This document shows positions 17,805 to 25,410 of a DNA stretch of 64,000 bases, in pieces. Position numbers and translations under genes: made by a program. Source of the DNA: Absicoccus intestinalis. GTDB taxonomy: Bacteria; Bacillota_I; Bacilli_A; Erysipelotrichales; Erysipelotrichaceae. The DNA is taken from NCBI RefSeq assembly GCF_033971885.1, contig NZ_JALBUS010000007.1, forward strand, positions 1-64,000. Direction: 5' to 3'. Position 1 is the stretch's first letter. Every line of letters starts with the position of its first letter. The notes beneath the pieces were generated by a model. That model saw nothing but the letters and a program-made list of their open reading frames with translations, searched no databases and was not told the DNA's origin.

Positions 17805-18329
17805 ATGTCAAAATTAAAAAATGTTCGCGTTCTAACGACAACATCCATGATGATTGCCATCGCAATCATATTGGGATTTTTTAAAATTCCCATTACCAAT
17901 GTGATCGAAATTCGCTTTTCACAAATTCCCATTGCGATGGAATCGGCTTTATTTGGGCCCATATTGGGCGCTATCGTTGGTGCTCTTGCCGATATTGGCG
18001 GCTACATTGTAAAGCCGACAGGCCCTTATTTTCCTGGTTTTACGATCAGTGGACTCGTCTCTGGTTTGATTTTTTCCTTGGTCCTATATAAAAAAGAAAT
18101 CTCACTCAAACGCGTATTGTTGGCTGAAATTCTATACACGCTGATTGTGGGGCTAGGATTTAATACCCTATGGTTATCCATATTGTATGGGAATAGATTT
18201 TGGGCTTTCTTAATGATGCGTCTAGCCAAAGAATTGATCATGATTCCTATCAATACTGCATTGATGATGGTTATATTAAAACCGGTATCCATCACCAGCT
18301 TCTTTAAGCAAAGTGTATCGATACAATGA
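17805..18329 (+). CDS. folT: Folate ECF transporter S component FolT
   Basis: Substrate-binding membrane subunit of an energy-coupling-factor folate importer; it would use the shared EcfAAT module encoded elsewhere. The 174-aa protein has about six hydrophobic helices. Recognisable features are the N-terminal IEIRFSQIPIAMESALFGPILGAIVGALAD stretch and the helix-6 RLAKELIMIPINT segment typical of FolT. AAGGAGG lies 8 bp before the ATG and is embedded in the riboswitch hairpin. The stop overlaps the folC start by 4 bp, so uptake and polyglutamylation (retention) of folate are produced together. Confidence 0.93.
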   Translation: MSKLKNVRVLTTTSMMIAIAIILGFFKIPITNVIEIRFSQIPIAMESALFGPILGAIVGALADIGGYIVKPTGPYFPGFTISGLVSGLIFSLVLYKKEISLKRVLLAEILYTLIVGLGFNTLWLSILYGNRFWAFLMMRLAKELIMIPINTALMMVILKPVSITSFFKQSVSIQ

Positions 18330-19594
18330 ATTACGAAGAAACAATGCATTGGTTGATGCATTTCCCTGTTTTTCAACCTAAAAATGTCATTCATGGAAAA
18401 GCACGTATGGATTTGAACACTATACGTGCTCTTCTTGCATATTTGGGAAATCCTCAAGATGCTTGTTCCTATATCCATATTGCCGGTACCAATGGAAAAG
18501 GATCATGCGCTGCTTATCTCAATTCGATCTTAACACAAACCTCTATGCACATTGGTTTTTTTACGAGTCCTCATCTTTTTGATTGGAAGGAACAAATACA
18601 AGTAGACAATCAATGGATTGACCCTCTTTCTTTAGCTGAATTGGCCACGCAAGTACGAAATATTGCGAAGGAACACGATCTGCATCCCTCCATGTACGAA
18701 GTTACTTGTGCAATTGCGTTTTTGTATTTTCAACATAAGCAATGTGACCTAGTCATTTTGGAAGTTGGTTTGGGCGGAGATGTCGATGCCACCAATGTCG
18801 TTTCCCATACTGTTTGTGCCTTGATCACAGCCATTGGTTTGGATCATACGGAATTGTTGGGCCATACATTATCAGAAATCACATCGCATAAAGTGGGCAT
18901 CATCAAACCGCATTGTGATGTAATCGTCTATCCGCAAACCCAAGAGGTCCTTGAAGTCGTTGCTTCCCAATGCCAACAAAGGGATGCGAAAATGTATATT
19001 GTGCCTTCTATACAAGCCGATACAAAAGATCTATCGGGTCAATCGTTTCATGGCTACCATACACAGTTATTGGGTACATATCAGGTGCAAAATGCAATGA
19101 TGGCCATCACAACCGCTCAGATCCTACAAACAAAGGGATATCCAATTGCATCGGCTGATATCCATCGTGGTATTAAAATGACGATTTGGCCTTGTCGCTT
19201 TGAAATCATCCAAAAAGATCCCATTCGTATTGTCGATGGGTCTCATAATGTGCAAGGTGTATACCAGTTAAAAAAATCGTTAGAAACTTATTTCAAAGCG
19301 GAAAAAATAACCTTTGTGATGGGTGTTCTAGAAGATAAAGACTATGAAGTAATGATCGATATTCTAGGTCCTATATCGTCTTGTTTCTATACGATCACAC
19401 CACCCAATCCAAGAGCCTTGGATGCACAAACATTAGCTCATATCATCCAATCGAAGGGACATCCTGCCATTGTTTCATCATTGGATCAAATTGTGGATCA
19501 AACCCGTTCGATTTCATCCATTGTTTGTTTCTTTGGCTCCTTGTATTATGTAGGTCAAGTCCGAAACAAGATCTGTATGCGACAATTTCGATGA
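18326..19594 (+). CDS. folC: Bifunctional folylpolyglutamate synthase/dihydrofolate synthase
   Basis: Mur-ligase-family ATPase that adds glutamates to folates (and can join Glu to dihydropteroate). P-loop HIAGTNGKGSCAAYL lies near residue 53, followed by FTSPHLFDWKEQI, EVGLGGDVDATN (metal site) and the C-terminal domain with VDGSHNVQG. At 422 aa it is full length. Translation is coupled to folT by the ATGA overlap, so the THF riboswitch upstream should control both. It ends in a strong terminator. Confidence 0.96.
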   Translation: MNYEETMHWLMHFPVFQPKNVIHGKARMDLNTIRALLAYLGNPQDACSYIHIAGTNGKGSCAAYLNSILTQTSMHIGFFTSPHLFDWKEQIQVDNQWIDPLSLAELATQVRNIAKEHDLHPSMYEVTCAIAFLYFQHKQCDLVILEVGLGGDVDATNVVSHTVCALITAIGLDHTELLGHTLSEITSHKVGIIKPHCDVIVYPQTQEVLEVVASQCQQRDAKMYIVPSIQADTKDLSGQSFHGYHTQLLGTYQVQNAMMAITTAQILQTKGYPIASADIHRGIKMTIWPCRFEIIQKDPIRIVDGSHNVQGVYQLKKSLETYFKAEKITFVMGVLEDKDYEVMIDILGPISSCFYTITPPNPRALDAQTLAHIIQSKGHPAIVSSLDQIVDQTRSISSIVCFFGSLYYVGQVRNKICMRQFR

Positions 19595-19625
19595 TCGCTA
19601 TGAATCAATCATAGCGATTTTTTTT
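19594..19625 (+). terminator. Rho-independent terminator of folT-folC
   Basis: Perfect 10-bp stem ATCGCTATGA (19594-19603) / TCATAGCGAT (19609-19618) with 5-nt loop and T8. Confidence 0.9.
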
Positions 19626-19650
19626 AATCATTCTCACAATATCAAAAGGA

Positions 19651-19950
19651 TTATCCAACATATTGAATACCATTTGGAAAGACACACAATCGTTGATGCG
19701 TTGCTTTTTTACTCACGATATAACAAAACCGATTGTTTAAATATTTCTTGAAATCAATATATACGACATTCTTTAAACATCCGGTATTTTTTTGACAAGA
19801 ATATACATATAAAATTCTTCCGTCAATGAAATGAATTTTATTCGGATCCTGATTACCTAAGTCTACATTCGTAAAGACTTCTCTATCGTATGTATGTATT
19901 TGATTCCATATGTAAAAAATGATGCAGAAATTCCTTTTTTGTATGTTCAT
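19651..19950 (-). CDS. Hypothetical protein (doubtful)
   Basis: Open frame of 99 codons, rich in Tyr, Asn, Lys and Cys, with no recognisable motif or clear ribosome site. It lies in the poorly coding zone between folC and the prophage boundary. It may be a degenerate remnant rather than an expressed gene. Confidence 0.25.
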   Translation of the reverse strand: MNIQKRNFCIIFYIWNQIHTYDREVFTNVDLGNQDPNKIHFIDGRILYVYSCQKNTGCLKNVVYIDFKKYLNNRFCYIVSKKATHQRLCVFPNGIQYVG

Positions 19951-20026
19951 CTTCTAAATATCACCAAATTCTTTTATCTCGATAAGTTTCTAATCGCGTT
20001 GCGAACGTTCTTGTTTTCCTCCATGC

Positions 20027-20052
20027 AAAAAAAGCCCTATCATGATGATAGG
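20027..20052 (-). terminator. Minus-strand Rho-independent terminator
   Basis: Stem CCTATCA (20036-20042) / TGATAGG (20046-20052) followed on the minus strand by GCT7. It would end any transcript entering from the right, such as the broken reading frame at 20079-20229. Confidence 0.6.
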
Positions 20053-20078
20053 ACATGGTATTCCCCATTATATTGGCT

Positions 20079-20229
20079 TTACCACCTTGCATACTGTAGG
20101 TTGGTGTGTGCTGCGAGCCAATCTCTAACACACTCTTTATAGGTATTTGTATCCGAATAAAAAGATGATCGTAAATCATTTGTGAATGGCAGAAACGTAT
20201 CAGTCCCCACTCCATTTGTTACACATTAA
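20079..20229 (-). pseudogene. C-terminal protein remnant (tentative)
   Basis: A minus-strand frame between stops encodes about 49 residues with protein-like composition (for example KECVRDWLAAHTNLQYARW before the stop) but has no ATG; GTG is the only alternative. Its terminator follows 27 bp later. It may be the tail of a gene lost before or during integration. I cannot assign a family. Confidence 0.25.
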
Positions 20230-20282
20230 TTATTTAAATCGTGAGTGAAAAATGCAATCAAAAGTAGGCCAAATGTAGGCCA

Positions 20283-20314
20283 CTAAAATAAAAAACCCTT
20301 TAAATAAAGGGTTT
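20283..20314 (-). terminator. Terminator behind the tRNA-like 3' end
   Basis: Minus-strand stem AAACCCTTT/AAAGGGTTT (20293-20301 with 20306-20314) followed by TTTTTTATTTT. It starts 9 bp beyond the tRNA-like CCA end, as expected for the native terminator of the RNA gene used as the attachment site. Confidence 0.7.
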
Positions 20315-20322
20315 ATTATCGA

Positions 20323-20340
20323 TGGTGGGGACGGTGGGAT
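20323..20340 (-). other. Prophage attachment site core (tRNA-like/tmRNA 3' end duplicate)
   Basis: The minus strand reads ATCCCACCGTCCCCACCA: the 3' half of a T-stem, a CGTCCCC acceptor strand, discriminator A and CCA. No matching 5' part lies to the right, where AT-rich phage sequence begins. This is the pattern of a displaced 3' end after integration into an RNA gene. The implied 5' acceptor GGGGACG is characteristic of bacterial tmRNA, so ssrA is the likely target. The intact copy should lie at the other end of the prophage, outside the window. Confidence 0.7.
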
Positions 20341-20479
20341 TATTAAAATTTATATTTTTATATGTTTTTATATCTTTTATCGTTATTTTTCTTCTATTTT
20401 CATGTATAAATTCGTACATTTTTTATAGCTCAAAATGTATCTCAATAAAAAAATAGCCCATAATGTCGCCCACAAAACT
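20341..20479. other. AT-rich non-coding prophage end
   Basis: Between the attachment core and the late-operon terminator the sequence is strongly AT-rich with no convincing frame or ribosome site. I see no gene here. Confidence 0.5.
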
Positions 20480-20509
20480 AAAAAAGGCATGGGCAAAATG
20501 CCCATGCCT
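20480..20509 (-). terminator. Terminator of the phage late operon
   Basis: Perfect 11-bp stem AGGCATGGGCA / TGCCCATGCCT (20485-20495 with 20499-20509, 3-nt loop) followed on the minus strand by a T run. It lies downstream of the last phage gene and is the strongest stop signal of the late transcript. Confidence 0.85.
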
Positions 20510-20560
20510 ACTCGCAAGAAAATAGTTGAACTTGGTTTTTAGAAACCAATAAAACACGTG

Positions 20561-20800
20561 TCAAAATAATTCATCGGCAAGCTCATACGTCTTTTCAAAC
20601 ACCGATGGCTTGCACGGGTAGAATTCTCCATCTACACCTTCTAATGTATTGACATAGCCACCTTCCAGGTAGCCATCTCTCCAAACCAGTGTCAAATTAC
20701 CTTCGCCAAATTTGATGATCTTGTCACGGTTACTGAAGTTGAGCTGCATCGCCTCGATTACGATTGGTTTCTTGCGATAGTGGAGCGCCAATTCAATCAC
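20561..20800 (-). CDS. Small phage protein (unknown function)
   Basis: The 79-aa protein resembles a small protein common in Firmicutes phages: N-terminal YRKKPIVIEAMQ, and C-terminal VDGEFYPCKPSVFEKTYE, usually separated by a short loop. No activity is established. It starts with GTG at 20800, overlapping the endolysin stop by 8 bp, so translation is probably coupled. It is the last gene before the late terminator. Confidence 0.65.
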   Translation of the reverse strand: MIELALHYRKKPIVIEAMQLNFSNRDKIIKFGEGNLTLVWRDGYLEGGYVNTLEGVDGEFYPCKPSVFEKTYELADELF

Positions 20801-22616
20801 CCGACTTTCCGAAAATGCTTAAAAGCTTTTTGAGAAGCCCGATCAGTGTGCCAATGAGCCCGTTTAGTTCTTTGATATCTGATTCATTACTTTCATCTTT
20901 TTGTACGTTTTCTGCCTCATTTTGTGGATTATCCGCAATTTTAGACTTGTAATGGTCAAAATCAACGTACATAGCGTTCTTGTCTAAAGCAATACCGGTC
21001 GCTTTATCAATGCTCGTGTACTGATGAATGGTACCGAGCATACTTGTATCTGAGTGGTATCCACCATCGTCAGCATCCCATGCAGCAATCCACTTATCAT
21101 AGCTATCTAATCCTGTTGTCAACCAATTTTGGAACCACCACGTCGAACTGTATATGCCAGTATACCATCCAAGATCTGCTACCGTCTTGCAGAACTCTTG
21201 ACACACTTGCAAACAATGATCAGCGGAAAGTAGTCCGCGGTTTCGTTTCCAGTTGTCTGAATCTTCCATATCGATCCATACACCAAGCGTAGCACCAACC
21301 TCTTGTGCCAATTTAACGGCATACTCTGCCTCAAGACGTGCCCCATCTACGGTATAAGCATAGTCATAACAATATACGCCATAAGGTATGCCAGCTTGTT
21401 TGCATTGATCAACCCAATAATATAACAACTTGTCACGATAATCATGGTTACTTGTTTCTTCGCCGTAACAACACTGTATGATCGCAAAATCATATTTTTT
21501 GAGATTGACAGAACCTTTTGGATTTGCGTAACTCAAGTCAACTCCCCAATGCTTTACATTGCTGGTATCTGCTGTGTTCCTTACTGTAGCTTTGGTGTCA
21601 GTATTTTTATTCTCTGTTTTAGTTTCAATTCGTGGATCAGTTGCATAGAAATCAGCCCATTCGGTGGAACGGCTATTAGATGGGCTGCACGCAATCCAGT
21701 ATTCAACACCATCCTTGACATATATGATATATCGATGGTCAGCTGTAACAGCTTTAGCGGTGTACTCAACGACAGTACCAGAATTGACCGTACCCGTTTT
21801 TACTCCATCATATGATCCTTTACGAATTGCGACGCCGTCTACCTTGAACTTTGTAAAGCCGTGCTCTTGCGTTTTGGATACTGGTGATTGTTTCTCACCA
21901 ATCGTAGCCCACAAATCTACACCTTGCTTTTCGCTTCCTGAAATCGCGACAAAGTAGCGATACATGCAGCCGTCATTTTGATGTTCGACCCAAGAAATAT
22001 ATCTATGTCCATTACCTACCCATTTTTGCGTATAGGTAAGCTTCTTGCCAATCGGCAATGTTTCTACCGCCAGTCCATCTGGTCTATCTCTACGTTTTTT
22101 TACGGGTTGGGTAAGTACCACAATGCCACTTTCGCTAATCAATTGGGATTCTGCATATCCAATCGTTGATGTGACGATAGTGCTTGTACTTGATTTTAGA
22201 CGAAATGCCGTATCATAGGTAGCCTGGTAAGGAAGCTTGATCACGTTAAATGACGAACCGCCAGCAGGGTGCGTATACATGCCTCCCTGATTCTGGCCCA
22301 GGAAATTTCCATATCCGCCACCAGCATCACTATCAAAAATTGCGATATGTGATGTAGGGGTTACCGAACAAGGGCGAAACACCACCACGTCACCTGGCTG
22401 TAGTTCGCGAACCTCGTAGAAGTATTTTAGCATTCCATTTGTGGCTCTCTGTGTCCAAATGTCCTGTACATATCTAGTTGCTGTACAACTAGCATAAGGC
22501 ACACATTGAGCAATACAAAATTCAGCGTATCCATCCCAACACTGAAAACCATAGGCATGATCTATATCATACCCACGATTCAATACCATAGCTTTAAATT
22601 GTGCGTAAGCCATCAT
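20793..22616 (-). CDS. Endolysin with CHAP, SH3-like and GH25 muramidase domains
   Basis: Lysis enzyme of 607 aa with two catalytic domains. The N-terminal CHAP amidase/endopeptidase domain (about 1-130) has Cys26 in FQCWDGYAEF and His90 in SHIAIF. The middle (about 150-330) contains two SH3b-like wall-binding repeats. The C-terminal GH25 N-acetylmuramidase (about 350-560) shows GVDLSYANP and the WIDMEDSD acidic active site. A charged tail follows, ending in a short hydrophobic segment. Good ribosome site AGGTGATTAGTT-ATG. It follows the two holin genes. Confidence 0.92.
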   Translation of the reverse strand: MMAYAQFKAMVLNRGYDIDHAYGFQCWDGYAEFCIAQCVPYASCTATRYVQDIWTQRATNGMLKYFYEVRELQPGDVVVFRPCSVTPTSHIAIFDSDAGGGYGNFLGQNQGGMYTHPAGGSSFNVIKLPYQATYDTAFRLKSSTSTIVTSTIGYAESQLISESGIVVLTQPVKKRRDRPDGLAVETLPIGKKLTYTQKWVGNGHRYISWVEHQNDGCMYRYFVAISGSEKQGVDLWATIGEKQSPVSKTQEHGFTKFKVDGVAIRKGSYDGVKTGTVNSGTVVEYTAKAVTADHRYIIYVKDGVEYWIACSPSNSRSTEWADFYATDPRIETKTENKNTDTKATVRNTADTSNVKHWGVDLSYANPKGSVNLKKYDFAIIQCCYGEETSNHDYRDKLLYYWVDQCKQAGIPYGVYCYDYAYTVDGARLEAEYAVKLAQEVGATLGVWIDMEDSDNWKRNRGLLSADHCLQVCQEFCKTVADLGWYTGIYSSTWWFQNWLTTGLDSYDKWIAAWDADDGGYHSDTSMLGTIHQYTSIDKATGIALDKNAMYVDFDHYKSKIADNPQNEAENVQKDESNESDIKELNGLIGTLIGLLKKLLSIFGKSGD

Positions 22617-22618
22617 AA

Positions 22619-23086
22619 CTAATCACCTCGCCTTTTCTTGCTTTCCTGTTCAAGGTCTTCTACTGTTTTTAATGCCTCATTCAACCTAGTTGTTAATGCC
22701 TTGTAATCATCTTCGGTCAATGATTCATCCACATTGTTGACTATGTTTTTAATAAATTTAGGAATTGGAACTCCACTTTTTTCACAGTTTTCCATGATGC
22801 TCATGAACTCCATGAAAATGATGTACGCAGACACGCATGACATGAGCTCTCTTGGCAATCCCATGGAAAAGCTAAGCAACTCGCCAATCAGTAGAATGGC
22901 AATCTCTCCGGTCTTTTTAGACAGTCCGATTCTCATGCGGCTCGATTGAAATGTCTTGGTCGCCATTGCATGGACAGTCCCTACAAAGATATCGATGCCC
23001 ATCATTAAAAGTGGTGTCGTAAGACACCACCCTTCGTTTACAAAGTGGAACCGCATCAAGATATCGATCATTCCATTTTGATCCAT
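22619..23086 (-). CDS. Phage holin (holin family 4/TcdE-like)
   Basis: The 155-aa protein has hydrophobic segments (about 20-40 and 60-100) including DIFVGTVHAMATKTFQSSRMRIGLSKK, a pattern of the phage_holin_4 family in which the first helix pair is followed by a basic Ser/Arg loop and a KTGEIAILLIGELLS helix. It is longer than many family members because of a charged C-terminal extension (ESLTEDDYKALTTRLNE onward). It would permeabilise the membrane to release the endolysin. Between the second holin and the endolysin. Confidence 0.85.
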   Translation of the reverse strand: MDQNGMIDILMRFHFVNEGWCLTTPLLMMGIDIFVGTVHAMATKTFQSSRMRIGLSKKTGEIAILLIGELLSFSMGLPRELMSCVSAYIIFMEFMSIMENCEKSGVPIPKFIKNIVNNVDESLTEDDYKALTTRLNEALKTVEDLEQESKKRRGD

Positions 23087-23087
23087 A

Positions 23088-23333
23088 TTATCTTGGTTCC
23101 TTGTAGCCTAATGCCGTATCACTGTCTGCAACGCCTTTTGTCGTAGGGTCTGTGATGATCCCCATAGCAACAAGAATATTAATGATCAGTCCGATTAGCT
23201 GGACGATCTCATTCTGTGATACCTTTGGCGTCACACCAAGCAAAGACATCATTTGATAAATAAAAGTGACCAATGCACCACACATAGCCACTAAAGTAGT
23301 TTTGTTCTTGAATCTAAGTTTCCAGTTGATCAT
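23088..23333 (-). CDS. Phage holin (phi LC3 family)
   Basis: The 81-aa protein begins with INWKLRFKNKTTLVAMCGAL and has two membrane helices joined by a short turn, then a DPTTKGVADSDTALGYKEPR tail. Both ends are hallmarks of the phi LC3 holin family. Having it next to an unrelated second holin-like gene suggests a holin pair or a holin plus a helper/antiholin. Confidence 0.92.
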   Translation of the reverse strand: MINWKLRFKNKTTLVAMCGALVTFIYQMMSLLGVTPKVSQNEIVQLIGLIINILVAMGIITDPTTKGVADSDTALGYKEPR

Positions 23334-23345
23334 GATATTACCTCC

Positions 23346-24236
23346 CTAAATAACCTGTTTGGCTTCTCCATTGACATTTACCCACGCCTTGATGGCGCGC
23401 TTTTTCTCACCGTCGATATTGACCCAGATAGTACCTTTTTTACCTGTGCCATTGTCATTGATCCATTCCTTGATCTGCGTGGATGTGGTAAATGAAATGG
23501 ATACACCTGATGATTTATTGCCATCTGCATCAACGCTCTTGATCGTGACGTTATATGCCGTCCCAGCTTCCAGGTTGGAAAACTGATAGAACGAATCAGT
23601 AGTGGTCACTGTAGATTGTACAGTACCTCCGGAAATGGTAAGCTCATACGATTTGGCTTTTGCATTGGCTACCCATTCTACTTTTGCACCGGTCACACCA
23701 ATATAATCCGGGTTGACCGTTACACCTGTCGGCGCATCCACGGTAGACGTCAATTTTGGAAGCAATGATGAAATATCTTTACTAATCCAGTTTTGCTCAA
23801 TAAAGCCATATGTGTTGGCGTTATAACTAGGATTATCTTGTGGCAATAGCATGATCATTTGAGATGCAACAACAACATTGCTCAATGTACCATCACTGTT
23901 ATAAGAATATACGGCCGCTCTAGTTTGGTCTAAGGCCGCTTTTGTAGTCGTAGCTCTTGTCCATATGCCACCGTATGGAACATTGATCGTGTCAAATACA
24001 TCGAGGATACGTCCATATTGACTATCATTTGTTCCACCTAATAATTGATATCCATTATTTACTCTCCAATAGTAGTATGCTCTGCTTGATTTTGATATCA
24101 CCCGTTGATTATCGACCAACACTCTTATCTTTCGAGCATCTGCATCCAATTGATAGTAGATATAGTTCTCGCAACGATAGTTGGATGACTCGTGAAATTT
24201 GACCCATCCAACGTCAACTCTATTTCCCCAAGCCAT
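23346..24236 (-). CDS. Tail-associated protein with fibronectin type III domain
   Basis: The 296-aa protein has an N-terminal unknown domain rich in Tyr and Asn (about 1-160), a fibronectin type III-like domain (about 168-255; APTGVTV, YELTISGG, LEAGTAYNVTIKSVDADGN) and a C-terminal tandem motif in which WVNIDGEKKRAIKAW is repeated as WVNVNGEAKQVI. Such endings occur in phage surface adhesins. Likely a decoration or carbohydrate-contacting tail protein; no enzymatic motif seen. Confidence 0.65.
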   Translation of the reverse strand: MAWGNRVDVGWVKFHESSNYRCENYIYYQLDADARKIRVLVDNQRVISKSSRAYYYWRVNNGYQLLGGTNDSQYGRILDVFDTINVPYGGIWTRATTTKAALDQTRAAVYSYNSDGTLSNVVVASQMIMLLPQDNPSYNANTYGFIEQNWISKDISSLLPKLTSTVDAPTGVTVNPDYIGVTGAKVEWVANAKAKSYELTISGGTVQSTVTTTDSFYQFSNLEAGTAYNVTIKSVDADGNKSSGVSISFTTSTQIKEWINDNGTGKKGTIWVNIDGEKKRAIKAWVNVNGEAKQVI

Positions 24237-24238
24237 AT

Positions 24239-24454
24239 CTAGCCCTCAATCTGCACATAGATATCTCCAGGCTTCCATCCGCTGTTAGATGGATCCCCAG
24301 TACCATATTTGATGCTTGATGTGGACGCGGCCATGATGATCGGTCCAATGGCATCCAACAGAGCGTTGTATTTATTCTGCCAGTCTGCTTCGCCTTTTGT
24401 TAATTTGTATTGGCTTAAATCGATCGTGTTCGTTGTATTTGTAGTGTCTGCCAT
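24239..24454 (-). CDS. Small phage tail-region protein
   Basis: The 71-aa protein has a Thr/Asn-rich N-terminus, a helix (ADWQNKYNALLDAIGPII) and a C-terminus ending KPGDIYVQIEG, as seen in short proteins next to phage baseplate genes. Function unknown. It lies 2 bp after the FN3 gene start boundary and 12 bp after the BppU-like gene, in the same transcript. Confidence 0.55.
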   Translation of the reverse strand: MADTTNTTNTIDLSQYKLTKGEADWQNKYNALLDAIGPIIMAASTSSIKYGTGDPSNSGWKPGDIYVQIEG

Positions 24455-24466
24455 TTTGATTACCTC

Positions 24467-25342
24467 CTAAGATAAAATGATCTGCAAGCTATAGATAGCA
24501 CCGTTTTTGAACGTCACGGTATAGTGGTTATCATCTACTTTATTGATCGCATCCGGTTCCATCGTGGCCCCGTTATCATCATATAAAGCATGCTTATCTG
24601 CATATAACATAATGTTATCAAGGTCCTTGCAGATGTAATGGATATTTACGTGAGTGATCTCGCTTCCGCCGGCAGGGCCTCCTACGATGATACCGGCTCC
24701 ATATTTACCTTTGAATCCATTGATGCATGGATATCTGCCAAGGCCATGTTTGATCGTACCAAGCAATATCTGATTCAGTGTATAGCCGGTTTCCAATGCA
24801 CTGATTCGATTGGAAAGCACTGCTTCATTGGTATCGGAAATATCTTGATACGCCGTCTTTGCAAGATTGCAGAAATATTTAGCGTTATCGGTATCTTCTC
24901 CTGCACGTGTACCAGTACCACCATGAGCATAGCTTTCTGCTTCCTTATAACCTTCATTGACCAATTCCTTTACCTCTGATACAGATGTTTCATAAGGGTT
25001 TTGAATTGGCTTTACAGATGGGCTTACATGCAATGTCAATGGGTAATAAGATACCATCTTGTCCGGATCGGATGTCTTGTATGTAGTGATCTGTGCTTTG
25101 TAATCTCCGGCCAATGCCGTAGTCTGTGCGTCTACCGTAAATGTGATCGTGTTATTTTCTTCATCAATCTTCACCTTGTCGTGAGGTATCTTCAGAGTGT
25201 TTCCACTGATCGTATTTACGTCGACCGTTGCCATGATATATTTCAACGATTCGTATGTAGTTACCTCGATGATGTAATCTGTATCGCCCTGCATCATTGG
25301 GATCGTTGCTTCCTCATGGTTCGCTAATGTGATCTTATACAT
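24467..25342 (-). CDS. Baseplate upper protein-like protein (BppU N-terminal domain)
   Basis: The 291-aa protein opens with a beta-rich domain (about 1-115) containing IPMMQGDTDYIIEV and DAQTTALAGDYKAQI, the pattern of the BppU/DUF2479 N-terminal domain that docks on siphophage tail tips. A linker helix (about 115-175; SVSEVKELVNEGYKEAESYA) and a C-terminal beta domain of unknown kind follow. Ribosome site AAAGGCGATT-ATG. It is likely a structural or receptor-side component of the baseplate. Confidence 0.65.
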   Translation of the reverse strand: MYKITLANHEEATIPMMQGDTDYIIEVTTYESLKYIMATVDVNTISGNTLKIPHDKVKIDEENNTITFTVDAQTTALAGDYKAQITTYKTSDPDKMVSYYPLTLHVSPSVKPIQNPYETSVSEVKELVNEGYKEAESYAHGGTGTRAGEDTDNAKYFCNLAKTAYQDISDTNEAVLSNRISALETGYTLNQILLGTIKHGLGRYPCINGFKGKYGAGIIVGGPAGGSEITHVNIHYICKDLDNIMLYADKHALYDDNGATMEPDAINKVDDNHYTVTFKNGAIYSLQIILS

Positions 25343-25377
25343 AATCGCCTTTCTAGGTCATTCTGACCAACGTATAA

Positions 25378-25407
25378 AGTGGCATGCATCACGGCATGCA
25401 TACCACT
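25378..25407 (-). promoter_or_regulatory. Strong intercistronic hairpin
   Basis: A 12-bp stem (one G-T pair) of AGTGG and ATGCAT arms around a 6-nt loop, in the 68-bp gap before the BppU-like gene. No real T run follows, so mRNA processing or stability control is more likely than termination. Confidence 0.45.
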
Positions 25408-25410
25408 GTT

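Noticed and set aside
19961..20215. 84-codon minus-strand frame
   Set aside because: It crosses the terminator at 20027-20052 and has no recognisable features.
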